Shown one piece after another: positions 8,914 through 16,639 of a DNA stretch of 64,000 nt. How positions within the stretch are numbered: position 1 is the stretch's first letter; each line of letters starts with the position of its first letter. The position numbers and the translations under genes are program-made. The notes beneath the pieces were generated by a model. It was given only the letters and a program-made list of their open reading frames with translations. It had not been told where the DNA came from and did not search any database. Location of the stretch: assembly GCF_000772045.1 (NCBI RefSeq), contig NZ_CP009754.1:7812001-7876000 (forward strand), in the 5' to 3' direction. The stretch comes from Streptomyces sp. CCM_MD2014 (lineage in GTDB: Bacteria; Actinomycetota; Actinomycetes; Streptomycetales; Streptomycetaceae).

Positions 8914-9543
8914 TCAGCGCACGCCGTGCGGGCGGAACTGGACGCTGATGCGGGGCCCGGCGGCGCGGGTGCTCTTGGGCACGCAGTGCTCCCAGGTGCG
9001 CTGGCAGGAGCCGCCCATCACGATCAGGTCGCCGTGGCCCAGCGGGCGGCGCACGGTCTCGCCGCCCCCGCGCGCCGGGCGCAGCAGCAGGTCGCGGGGT
9101 GCGCCGACGGAGAGGATCGCGACCATCGTGTCCTGGCGCGCGCCGCGTCCGATCCGGTCGCCGTGCCAGGCGACGCTGTCCCGGCCGTCGCGGTAGTGGC
9201 ACAGACCGGCGGTGGTGAAGGGCTCGCCCAGCTCCTCGGCGTAGTGCGCGGACAGGGCCTCGCGCGCCTCGGTCAGCAGCGGGTGCGGGAGCGGATCGCC
9301 CGCGCCGTAGAACGCCAGCAGCCGGGGCACGTCGACGACGCGCTCATACATCTCGCGCCGCTCGGCGCGCCAGGGGACCTCGGCGGCCAGCCGCTCGAAC
9401 AGCGCGTCGGCTCCGCTCAGCCACCCGGGGAGCAGGTCGATCCAGGCCCCGGAGCCGAGATGGGTGCGGCGCAGCCCGTCGAGCGGCGCCAGCCGGACCT
9501 CGTCGGTCTGGTCGAAGAGCGAGGCCTGGAGATGCGTGGTCAT
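8914..9543 (-). CDS. alkB: AlkB-type alpha-ketoglutarate-dependent dioxygenase
   Basis: Encodes 209 residues. Iron ligands fit AlkB: His127 and Asp129 in WHGDRIG and His186 in TWEHCVPK. The 2-oxoglutarate-binding arginines follow in RISVQFRPHG (198, 204). The family removes alkyl groups from N1/N3 of bases in DNA or RNA by oxidative demethylation using Fe(II) and oxygen. Length is near the usual 200-220. It is divergent from the TetR gene. Some AlkB homologues act on RNA or protein, so the substrate is less certain than the family. Confidence 0.9.
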   Translation of the reverse strand: MTTHLQASLFDQTDEVRLAPLDGLRRTHLGSGAWIDLLPGWLSGADALFERLAAEVPWRAERREMYERVVDVPRLLAFYGAGDPLPHPLLTEAREALSAHYAEELGEPFTTAGLCHYRDGRDSVAWHGDRIGRGARQDTMVAILSVGAPRDLLLRPARGGGETVRRPLGHGDLIVMGGSCQRTWEHCVPKSTRAAGPRISVQFRPHGVR

Positions 9544-9642
9544 GGGACCAGCGTACTCCTGTCTCGAAACTGTGTTCTATTCGCGCTCGCGGAGGATCGC
9601 GGAGGGCCGGGAGTCCTGCGGTCTCCCGTCGCCACCCCTTTC

Positions 9643-9675
9643 GATACACCGGTGTATCCGATACATTCATGCATC
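9643..9675. promoter_or_regulatory. tandem TetR-type operators
   Basis: GATACACCGGTGTATC (9643-9658) is a perfect 16-bp palindrome. One base later GATACATTCATGCATC (9660-9675) is a related imperfect copy at 17-bp spacing. They lie 22 bases ahead of the TetR start codon and about 100 bases from the alkB start. This is the usual place and size for an autoregulatory TetR operator. Binding is inferred. Confidence 0.75.
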
Positions 9676-9697
9676 GAACTGAGCGAGGAGGCCCGGC

Positions 9698-10321
9698 ATG
9701 ACGGCGAAGGCGACCGGCGGGCGGGTGACCAGGCGGCGCGCGCGCACCCGTGCCGACCTCCTGGACGCCGCGTTCGCGGTGTTCGCCGCCAAGGGGTTCG
9801 GGCGGGTGTCGATCGAGGAGGTCTGCGAGGCGGCCGGGTACAGCCGAGGCGCCTTCTACTCGAACTTCGACAGCCTCGACGAGCTGTTCTTCGCCCTCTA
9901 CGAGCAACGGGCCGGCCTGATCGCGGAGCAGGTGGCCGCCGCCCTCGCCTCCGACGGCCCCGGCCTGGACGTGCCGGCCGCCGTGGACCGGGTGACCGAG
10001 GCGCTGCTCCTGGACCGGGACTGGCTCCTGGTGAAGACGGACTTCCTGGTGCACGCCGCCCGCGACCCAAAGGTCGCCCGGACCCTGCTGGAGCACCGGG
10101 CCCGCCTCAGGCGGGCGATCGCCGACCGGCTCGCCCGGGCCCGCGGGCACACCGCCCTGCCCGCCGTGCTGGGCGACGTCGAGGGGGCCGCGCACGCCGT
10201 GGTGGCCGCGTACGACGGGGTCACCGTCCAGTTGCTCCTCGACCGGGACGTCGTCCGCGCCAGGGCCTGGCTGGGACAGTTGCTCACCGCGCTGCTCACC
10301 GACGGCAGCACGCGTCACTGA
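9698..10321 (+). CDS. TetR/AcrR-family transcriptional regulator
   Basis: Encodes 207 residues. The N-terminal helix-turn-helix (about residues 12-62) reads RTRADLLDAAFAVFAAKGF, then VSIEEVCEAAGYSRGAFYSNF, a typical TetR DNA-binding domain. The C-terminal helical domain would bind the ligand, which is unknown. The start has AGCGAGGAGG upstream. Two palindromes just ahead are likely operators. The FAD dehydrogenase follows after 38 bases on the same strand and is the obvious candidate target, together with alkB on the other side. Confidence 0.9.
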   Translation: MTAKATGGRVTRRRARTRADLLDAAFAVFAAKGFGRVSIEEVCEAAGYSRGAFYSNFDSLDELFFALYEQRAGLIAEQVAAALASDGPGLDVPAAVDRVTEALLLDRDWLLVKTDFLVHAARDPKVARTLLEHRARLRRAIADRLARARGHTALPAVLGDVEGAAHAVVAAYDGVTVQLLLDRDVVRARAWLGQLLTALLTDGSTRH

Positions 10322-10359
10322 CCACAGGGTCACCGACACAACAGGAAGGGACGGTCGCC

Positions 10360-12033
10360 ATGGATGCCGACGTCATCGTGGTCGGAGCGGGTCTCGCGGG
10401 CCTGGTCGCGGCCCACGAGCTGACCAGCCGGGGCCGGAGGGTCGCCCTGGTCGACCAGGAGAACGCGGCCAACCTCGGCGGGCAGGCCTTCTGGTCCTTC
10501 GGCGGCCTCTTCCTGGTCGACTCCCCGGAGCAGCGCCGGCTCGGCGTCAAGGACTCCTTCGACCTGGCCTGGAACGACTGGCAGGGCAGCGCCGCCTTCG
10601 ACCGCACCGACGACGAGGACTCCTGGGCCGTGCGCTGGGCGCGGGCGTACGTCGAGTGGGCGGCGGGGGAGAAGCGGTCCTGGCTCGCCGGGCACGGCAT
10701 CACCTTCCTGCCCACCGTCGGCTGGGCCGAGCGCGGCGACCTCCGCGCCGGCGGCCACGGCAACTCCGTGCCCCGGTTCCACATCGCCTGGGGCACCGGC
10801 ACGGGAGTCGTCGAGCCGTTCGTGCGGTACGCGAAGCAGGCCGTGGGCGACGGGCTGCTCACCTTCCACCACCGCCACCGCGTCGACCACCTGGTCGTCG
10901 AGGGCGGCGTCGCGCGCGGGGTGCGCGGCACCGTCCTCGCCCCGGACGACTCACCGCGCGGCGTCGCCTCCAACCGCGACCCGGCCGGGGAGTTCGAACT
11001 CACCGCACAGGCCGTGATCGTCACCTCCGGCGGCATCGGCGCCGACCACGACATCGTCCGCCGGCACTGGCCCGCGCGCCTGGGCACCCCGCCCGCCGAG
11101 ATGGTCACCGGCGTCCCCGCCTACGTCGACGGACGGATGCTCGACATCACCGCCGAGGCGGGCGCCCGCCTGGTCAACCGGGACCGCATGTGGCACTACA
11201 CCGAGGGCGTGCGCAACTGGGACCCGATCTGGCCCGGCCACGGCATCCGCATCCTGCCCGGACCGTCCTCCATGTGGTTCGACGCGCTGGGCCGCCGGCT
11301 GCCCGAGCCGTACCTGCCCGGCTACGACACCCTGGGCACCCTGCGTCACCTGCGCACGGCCGAGGGCCTCGCGGAACACGACCACTCCTGGTTCGTGCTC
11401 ACCCAGAAGATCGTCGAGAAGGAGTTCGCCCTCTCCGGCTCCGAGCAGAACCCCGACATCACCGCCAAGGACCGCGCCGGCTTCCTGCGCGAACGCGTCC
11501 TCGGCAAGGGAGCCCCGGCCCCGGTGGACGCCTTCCTGCGCCACGGCGCCGACTTCGTGACCGCGCCGGACCTGGAGCAACTGGTGGACAGGATGAACGC
11601 GTTGACCGACAAGCCCCTCCTGGACGCCGCCGCGCTCCGGCGCCAGATCGAGGCGCGGGACCTGCAGATGGCCAACCCGTACGCCAAGGACGCCCAGGTG
11701 CAGGGCATCCGCAACGCCCGCCGCTACATCGGCGACCGCCTCGGCCGCGTCGCCACCCCGCACCGCCTCCTCGACCCGGCGGCCGGCCCGCTGATCGGCG
11801 TCAAGCTGCACATCCTCACCCGCAAGACCCTCGGCGGCATCCAGACCGACCTCGACTCCCGCGCCCTGGGCGCCGACGGCACCCCGGTCGAGGGCCTCTA
11901 CGCGGCCGGCGAGGTGGCCGGCTTCGGCGGGGGAGGGGTGCACGGGTACAACGCGCTGGAGGGCACCTTCCTCGGCGGCTGCCTGTTCTCCGGACGGGCG
12001 GCGGGCCGGGCCGCGGCACGGCAGACCGCCTGA
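10360..12033 (+). CDS. FAD-binding dehydrogenase of the flavocytochrome c/KstD-like family
   Basis: Encodes 557 residues with AGGAAGGG ahead of ATG 10360. The N-terminal Rossmann motif VIVVGAGLAGLVAAHEL is followed by DQENAANLGGQAFWSFGG, typical of fumarate reductase/3-ketosteroid-dehydrogenase-like flavoproteins. The C-terminus has LGGIQTDL, GLYAAGEVAGFGGGGVHG and FLGGCLFSGRAAG, the FAD-closing segment of this family. The protein probably oxidises or reduces a C=C or C-C bond in a ketone-like substrate, but the substrate is not evident. It follows the TetR gene on the same strand and is probably controlled by it. Confidence 0.85.
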   Translation: MDADVIVVGAGLAGLVAAHELTSRGRRVALVDQENAANLGGQAFWSFGGLFLVDSPEQRRLGVKDSFDLAWNDWQGSAAFDRTDDEDSWAVRWARAYVEWAAGEKRSWLAGHGITFLPTVGWAERGDLRAGGHGNSVPRFHIAWGTGTGVVEPFVRYAKQAVGDGLLTFHHRHRVDHLVVEGGVARGVRGTVLAPDDSPRGVASNRDPAGEFELTAQAVIVTSGGIGADHDIVRRHWPARLGTPPAEMVTGVPAYVDGRMLDITAEAGARLVNRDRMWHYTEGVRNWDPIWPGHGIRILPGPSSMWFDALGRRLPEPYLPGYDTLGTLRHLRTAEGLAEHDHSWFVLTQKIVEKEFALSGSEQNPDITAKDRAGFLRERVLGKGAPAPVDAFLRHGADFVTAPDLEQLVDRMNALTDKPLLDAAALRRQIEARDLQMANPYAKDAQVQGIRNARRYIGDRLGRVATPHRLLDPAAGPLIGVKLHILTRKTLGGIQTDLDSRALGADGTPVEGLYAAGEVAGFGGGGVHGYNALEGTFLGGCLFSGRAAGRAAARQTA

Positions 12034-12070
12034 GCGACGACGCGGGCCCGCGCCGGCCGCTCCGCGCCTC

Positions 12071-12424
12071 TCATTGGCGGCCGAGGAGGCGGAGCAGCAC
12101 GGCGGCGTGGCTCCGGTCCGGGGACTTGGACGCGGTCAGCAGTGTCACGTCCCCCTCACCCGCCAGCTGCCGTACGCGGTCGAGGAGTTCGGCCGCCGCC
12201 GGGGCGGCCAGCTCCGCCTCGTACCGCCGTGCGAAGTCCTCGTAGGAGCCCTCGCCCGCGTGGTACCAGCGGCGCAGCTCGCTCGACGGGGTGAGCCCCT
12301 TGGGCCACTCGTCCACGTGCGCCGCGTCCTTGGCCACGCCCCGGGGCCACAGCCGGTCCACGAGGACGCGCACGCCGTCGTCCGGGTCGGGCGGCTCGTA
12401 GATGCGGCGCACTCGCACGTTCAT
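12071..12424 (-). CDS. DUF488 family protein
   Basis: Encodes 117 residues. It contains VRVLVDRLWPRGVAKD near the N-terminus and LLTASKSPDRSHAAVL near the C-terminus, both marks of DUF488 (YeaO-like) proteins. The biochemical function of this family is not established. It is convergent with the FAD dehydrogenase, 37 bases from its stop, and lies upstream of the WhiB-like gene on the other side. Confidence 0.85.
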   Translation of the reverse strand: MNVRVRRIYEPPDPDDGVRVLVDRLWPRGVAKDAAHVDEWPKGLTPSSELRRWYHAGEGSYEDFARRYEAELAAPAAAELLDRVRQLAGEGDVTLLTASKSPDRSHAAVLLRLLGRQ

Positions 12425-12484
12425 GACGGTCCTCCCGCGGCCGACGACGCTCTCGTGAGCCTACGCCCGGCGCGGGTGCCCGGG

Positions 12485-12736
12485 TCAGCCGGACCTGCGG
12501 CGCGCTGCCTCGCGCCGCTTGAGCGCCCGGCGTTCCAGCTCGCTGGTCCCGCCCCACACACCGATGGTCTGCCCGGTGTCCAACGCCCAGCGCAGACACT
12601 GCTCCTGTACCGGACAGGTCCGGCAGACCGCCTTCGCCTGCTCGGTCTGGAGTGCGGCCGGTCCGGTCGTGCCGATCGGGAAGAACAGGTCGGGGTCCTC
12701 CGTCCGGCATGCGGCGTGCTCTCGCCAGTTGTCCAT
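12485..12736 (-). CDS. WhiB-like iron-sulfur regulator (WblE-like)
   Basis: Encodes 83 residues from ATG 12736, with AGGTGA six bases upstream. The four cluster-binding cysteines are in AACRTED, AVCRTCPV and EQCLRW, followed by the turn GVWGGTSELERR and a basic tail KRREAARRR. Wbl proteins carry a [4Fe-4S] cluster, bind the sigma factor HrdB region 4 and control development or redox responses in actinobacteria. The short length and lack of extensions are most like WblE; the paralogue assignment is from memory of the family and is not certain. Confidence 0.9.
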   Translation of the reverse strand: MDNWREHAACRTEDPDLFFPIGTTGPAALQTEQAKAVCRTCPVQEQCLRWALDTGQTIGVWGGTSELERRALKRREAARRRSG

Positions 12737-12849
12737 CAAAGTCACCTGCGATCGGTATCGTTCGCGCCCTCGTGCACGGCTTACTCCATTGCGGGTGACC
12801 TGTCGACCGCGGGACGAAACCGGTGCGGACCCGCCGGCGGGCCACGGGC

Positions 12850-13752
12850 CTACCGCCGCAGCGCCGCCGCGGCGGCCGTCACCACCGCGTCCGCCACCGC
12901 GGCCAGCGCGGGGGAGTCGAGCTTCCACTGCTGCCAGTACAGCGGGACGTCCACCGCCAGGTCCGGGGCGAAGCCGACGAGCCGGCCGCCGTGCAGCAGC
13001 GGTTCCGCCTGCGGCTGCGGGACCATGCCCCAGCCCAGTCCGGCGGCGACCGCCTCGACGAAGCCCTCCGAGGTCGGCACGTAGTGCCGGGCGGCACTCG
13101 CGCCGCCGTGACCGAGCCGGCGGGCGAAGGCGTCCTGGAAGTCGTCCCGCCGGTCGAAGACGACCACGGGAGCGTCGGCGACGGCCTCCTGCGGCGGCCC
13201 CGCCAGATGCCGGGCGGCGAAGTCCGGCGCGGCACAGGGGAGGTAGCGCATCCGGCCCAGCGCCCGCACCGTGCAGCCCGGCACCGGTTCGGGCGACGAC
13301 GTCACCGCCGCCATCACCACGCCCTCGCGCAGCAGCGTCGCCGTGTGGCCCTCGTCCTCGCGGCGCAGTTCGAAGCAGAGGCCGGGTTCCCGGGGCAGGC
13401 GGGTCAGGGCGGGCAGGAACCACGTCGCCAGCGAGTCCGCGTTCACCGCCACCGACACCCGGGTCGGCTCGCCCTCGCCCCGCAGGCCCAGCTCGGCCGA
13501 GGCGTCCCGCTCCAGCCGGGCCACCTGGCGGGCCAGCCGGACCAGCACGGCACCGGAGTCGGTCGCCCGCACCGGCTTGGTGCGCAGCAGCAGCACCCGG
13601 CCGGTGCGCTGCTCCAGCGCCTTCACCCGCTGGCTGACCGCGGACGGCGTCACGTGGAGGGCGGCGGCCGCCGCGTCGAACGTGCCCTCGTCCACGACGG
13701 CCAGCAGGGTGCGCACATGGTCCAGCGGGAGCTCCGCGAAGGTCGTCATCAC
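12850..13752 (-). CDS. LysR-family regulator of the ArgP/LysG type
   Basis: Encodes 300 residues (GTG 13752 followed at once by ATG 13749; AGGAAA upstream). The N-terminal winged helix is at residues 9-66: HVRTLLAVVDEGTFDAAAAAL and VTPSAVSQRVKALE. The rest is a periplasmic-binding-like effector domain. ArgP/LysG proteins sense basic amino acids and activate a divergent LysE/ArgO exporter gene. Here a LysE gene starts 66 bases away in the opposite direction, exactly that arrangement. Confidence 0.92.
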   Translation of the reverse strand: MMTTFAELPLDHVRTLLAVVDEGTFDAAAAALHVTPSAVSQRVKALEQRTGRVLLLRTKPVRATDSGAVLVRLARQVARLERDASAELGLRGEGEPTRVSVAVNADSLATWFLPALTRLPREPGLCFELRREDEGHTATLLREGVVMAAVTSSPEPVPGCTVRALGRMRYLPCAAPDFAARHLAGPPQEAVADAPVVVFDRRDDFQDAFARRLGHGGASAARHYVPTSEGFVEAVAAGLGWGMVPQPQAEPLLHGGRLVGFAPDLAVDVPLYWQQWKLDSPALAAVADAVVTAAAAALRR

Positions 13753-13818
13753 ATTTCCTCATGTTACGTAAGAATCTTTAGCTGTACGTCCTGTGATCGT
13801 CCGCTTAGCGTCGAGGGC
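13753..13818. promoter_or_regulatory. divergent control region of the LysR-type gene and the LysE exporter gene
   Basis: This 66-base gap is unusually AT-rich for the window and holds the 8-bp palindrome TTACGTAA (13764-13771). Divergent LysR-family genes normally share such a short region with overlapping promoters and a T-N11-A binding site. The exact site was not determined. Confidence 0.6.
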
Positions 13819-14433
13819 ATGAACAACGCCCTCACGGCAGCCGCCGCCGGCTTCGGCACCGGACTCTCGCTCATCGTCGCCATCGGCGCCCAGAACGCCT
13901 TCGTCCTGCGTCAGGGGGCCCGCCGCGACGCGGTGCTCGCCGTGGTCGGCATCTGCGCGCTGTCCGACGCCGTGCTCATCGCCCTCGGTGTCGGCGGCGT
14001 CGGCGCCGTGGTGGTGGCCTGGCCGGGAGCCCTGACCGCCGTCGGCTGGATCGGCGGTGCCTTCCTGCTCTGCTACGGCGCCCTGGCCGCCCGGCGGGTG
14101 CTGCGTCCGTCGGGCGCGCTGCGGGCGGACGGCGACGCCGCGGGCTCACGGCGCCGGGCCGTGCTCACCTGCCTGGCGCTGACCTGGCTCAACCCGCACG
14201 TCTACCTGGACACCGTCTTCCTGCTGGGCTCCGTCGCCGCCGACCGGGGCCCGCTGCGCTGGACCTTCGGCCTCGGTGCCGCTCTCGCCAGCCTGGTCTG
14301 GTTCGCCGCGCTCGGCTTCGGCGCCCGCTTCCTCGGCCGCTTCCTGGCCCGGCCCTCGGCCTGGCGCGTCCTCGACGGCCTGGTGGCCGCCACCATGATC
14401 GTCCTCGGCGTCTCCCTGGTCGCCGGAGCCTGA
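13819..14433 (+). CDS. LysE/ArgO-family basic amino acid exporter
   Basis: Encodes 204 residues with about six hydrophobic segments. The N-terminal signature FGTGLSLIVAIGAQNAFVLRQG and the central LALTWLNPHVYLDTVFLLG are hallmarks of LysE-type exporters, which export lysine and/or arginine with proton or hydroxide coupling. It is divergent from the ArgP/LysG-type regulator gene, its likely activator. Substrate specificity between lysine and arginine cannot be told from this. Confidence 0.92.
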   Translation: MNNALTAAAAGFGTGLSLIVAIGAQNAFVLRQGARRDAVLAVVGICALSDAVLIALGVGGVGAVVVAWPGALTAVGWIGGAFLLCYGALAARRVLRPSGALRADGDAAGSRRRAVLTCLALTWLNPHVYLDTVFLLGSVAADRGPLRWTFGLGAALASLVWFAALGFGARFLGRFLARPSAWRVLDGLVAATMIVLGVSLVAGA

Positions 14434-14534
14434 CGGCGGTCGGGAGATCCGGCCACACACGTCCACGCGAACTCGAACGCACCTGCGATAGTGATCCCCG
14501 CAATCGAAAGATGTATCGAGCATGTGGGAAGCGC

Positions 14535-15845
14535 GTGGACACCAGCGAGAGCAGCAGTGGGAGCGGCACCGAGTCACCGGCGAAGGACCCGGCGCCGGAC
14601 GGGACACGCCGGCGGGGGTGGCGCCGCTGGGCCATGGACACCCGCCCGCTGCGCCGCCCCGCCTACCGCAGGCTGTGGTCCTCGACCATCGTCACCGCGG
14701 TCGGCAGCCAGCTCACCGCGGTCGCCGTGCCCAAGCAGATCTACGACATCACCGGCTCCTCCGCCTGGGTGGGCGCCGCGAGCCTCGCCGGCCTGCTGCC
14801 GCTCATCGTGTTCGCGCTGTGGGGCGGCGCGGTCGCCGACACCATGGACCGCCGCAGGCTGCTGCTGATCACCAACACCGGCATCGCGGTGACCTCGCTG
14901 CTCTTCTGGATACAGGCGGTCACCGGCATGGAGTCGGTCGCCGCCCTGATGCTGCTCCTCGCCCTGCAGCAGGCCTTCTGGGGCCTCAACGCCCCGGCCC
15001 GCAACGCCTCCATCGCCCGCCTGGTGCCCGAGGACGAGCTGCCCGCGGCCAACGCGCTCGGCTCGACCGTCATGCAGACCGGGCAGGTGGTCGGCCCGCT
15101 GCTCGCCGGTGCGCTGATCCCGCTGATCGGACTGCCCGAGCTGTACCTGATCGACGCCCTGGCCCTGTGCGTCACCGTGTGGGCGGTCTACAAGCTGCCC
15201 GCCCTGCCGCCCCTGACCGGCACGGCGGTGCGACGCGCGGGCGTGCGCGAGGTCGTGGCCGGCTTCCGCTACATCGCCGGGCACAAGGTGCTGCTGCTGT
15301 CCTTCCTGGCCGACATCGTCGCCATGGTCCTCGGCATGCCCCGCGCCCTGTTCCCGCAGCTCGCCGCCGAGACGTACTCGTCCTACGGCGAAGGGCTCGC
15401 GCTGGGCCTGCTGTTCGCGGCGATCCCCATCGGCGCGGTGGCCGGCGGGCTGTTCTCCGGCACCTTCTCACGGGCCCGGCGGCACGGCTGGATGGTGATC
15501 GGCGCGGTCGTCGTGTGGGGCGCCGCCATCACCGGCTTCGGGCTGAGCGGCAGCCTGTGGCTCGCGGTGGCGTTCCTGGCCGTGGCCGGAGTCGCCGACA
15601 TGGTCTCCATGGTGTTCCGCGGGGCGATCCTGCTGTCCGCGGCCACCGACGAGATGCGGGGGCGGATGCAGGGCGTGTTCACCGTCGTCGTGGCGGGCGG
15701 CCCGCGGCTGGCCGACGTCCTGCACGGCGGGGCGGGCTCCGCCCTCGGCGCCCGGGAGGCCGTGGCCGGGGGCGGTCTGCTCGTCGTGGCGGTGATGCTG
15801 GCCCTGGCCGCCGCGATGCCGGCGCTGCGCCGCTACCGGGTCTGA
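14535..15845 (+). CDS. MFS transporter, EntS/multidrug efflux type
   Basis: Encodes 436 residues from GTG 14535, which has GGGAAG four bases upstream; ATG 14511 in the same frame is a poorer alternative. The start is hydrophilic, then about 12 hydrophobic segments. The loop between helices 2 and 3 reads GGAVADTMDRRRLL, the MFS motif A. LNAPARNASIARLVPEDELPAAN is typical of the MFS_3 group that includes the enterobactin exporter EntS. No siderophore gene is nearby, so the substrate is open. It converges on the cNMP-domain gene, whose stop is 8 bases away. Confidence 0.85.
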   Translation: MDTSESSSGSGTESPAKDPAPDGTRRRGWRRWAMDTRPLRRPAYRRLWSSTIVTAVGSQLTAVAVPKQIYDITGSSAWVGAASLAGLLPLIVFALWGGAVADTMDRRRLLLITNTGIAVTSLLFWIQAVTGMESVAALMLLLALQQAFWGLNAPARNASIARLVPEDELPAANALGSTVMQTGQVVGPLLAGALIPLIGLPELYLIDALALCVTVWAVYKLPALPPLTGTAVRRAGVREVVAGFRYIAGHKVLLLSFLADIVAMVLGMPRALFPQLAAETYSSYGEGLALGLLFAAIPIGAVAGGLFSGTFSRARRHGWMVIGAVVVWGAAITGFGLSGSLWLAVAFLAVAGVADMVSMVFRGAILLSAATDEMRGRMQGVFTVVVAGGPRLADVLHGGAGSALGAREAVAGGGLLVVAVMLALAAAMPALRRYRV

Positions 15846-15852
15846 CGGCACC

Positions 15853-16308
15853 TCACAGGGCGCCGCGTCCGTGCAGCGCGTAGTGCTCCATGAGCCGGCC
15901 CCTGGTGCTCTCCAGCCGGTGCGCGAGGATCTCCGCGACCGAGCGCACCAGCACGATGCCCAGCTGCGGGTCCCGCTCGCACAGGTCGAGGACCGCGGCC
16001 GCCTCGAACTCGTAGGCGCGCACCGGACTGAACGCCTCGGCGCCGAAGTCCCACTCGTAGGGCGGGAACAGCCAGGACCAGCCGAGCAGGTCACCCACGC
16101 CGAGGCTGGCCACGGTGACCCGCTGCAGGGACGTCACCCGCTGGGTCAGGGAAACCGCGCCGGAGCGGACGACCCAGAAGCGGTCCGCCCTGCCTCCCGC
16201 CTCGAAGATCCGGTGGTCCTCCGGGAAGACGACCTCCTGGGCCAGCTCCATCAGCCGCGCGCGCTGGGGGAGGGGGAGGGCGGTCAGGAGTTTGATCGCT
16301 TTGGTCAT
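15853..16308 (-). CDS. single-domain cNMP-binding-like (Crp N-domain) protein
   Basis: Encodes 151 residues that make up only a Crp/cNMP beta-barrel (residues 5-135: IFEAGGRADRFWVVRSGAVSL, then LGVGDLLGWSWLFPPYEWDF). There is no helix-turn-helix and no kinase. The phosphate-binding cassette that should read like GE-x-A-L-x(5)-R is replaced by GDLLGWSWLFPPYEW without the arginine, so ordinary cAMP binding is unlikely. Proteins with this GWSWL motif exist in several phyla; their role is not known to me. Confidence 0.8.
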   Translation of the reverse strand: MTKAIKLLTALPLPQRARLMELAQEVVFPEDHRIFEAGGRADRFWVVRSGAVSLTQRVTSLQRVTVASLGVGDLLGWSWLFPPYEWDFGAEAFSPVRAYEFEAAAVLDLCERDPQLGIVLVRSVAEILAHRLESTRGRLMEHYALHGRGAL

Positions 16309-16463
16309 GGCACGGATCTCCTCGCCGGCGATTCGGATCCGGGGCTTTCCCTATGCCCATTTCAGTCGCTGCCGGCGCCCTGAGCACCTCGGCGGACGAC
16401 GGATCCCGTACGGATTCCGTGCGGGAACCGGGGACGGAGGCGCGAAGACCGGAGAAGGGCGTG

Positions 16464-16500
16464 AAAAAGCCCTGGCCGGACGGGGGAGGCCGGCCAGGGC
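16464..16500 (-). terminator. intrinsic terminator of the decarboxylase gene
   Basis: On the minus strand a perfect 11-bp stem (GCCCTGGCCGG, 16469-16479, with 16490-16500), loop of 10 bases, is followed at once by five T residues (16468-16464). This is a textbook rho-independent terminator, rare in such GC-rich DNA, and points the way the decarboxylase gene reads. Confidence 0.85.
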
Positions 16501-16597
16501 CGTAAGCGGTGACTGCGGAGGACGTTTCCGTCGACCCCGTCGCCACGTATGGATGAACGCTAAACCATCTCCGGGTGTTCCGCGAAATCCGGTACCG

Positions 16598-16623
16598 GGG
16601 CGAGTGACCTGTTTCACTCGCCC
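16598..16623 (-). terminator. first hairpin after the decarboxylase stop
   Basis: A perfect 10-bp stem (GGGCGAGTGA paired with TCACTCGCCC) with a 6-base loop begins 16 bases after the decarboxylase stop. No T-run follows it. With the stronger hairpin at 16464-16500 it forms a tandem terminator or an mRNA-stabilising 3' structure. Confidence 0.65.
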
Positions 16624-16639
16624 TCCCGGGGTCCGCGCC

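Larger units (their letters stand above)
16309..16639. other. intergenic region after the decarboxylase gene
   Basis: This 331-base gap separates the decarboxylase stop from the start of the cNMP-domain gene, both on the minus strand. It holds two terminator hairpins for the decarboxylase (listed separately), a 10-bp palindrome CCGGTACCGG (16589-16598) and about 150 bases before the cNMP-domain gene in which its promoter should lie. No convincing small ORF was seen. Confidence 0.6.

Noticed and set aside
8803..12033. A 1076-codon plus-strand frame ending in the FAD dehydrogenase
   Set aside because: Only the part from ATG 10360 matches a family; upstream it overlaps alkB and tetR in other frames without coding sense.
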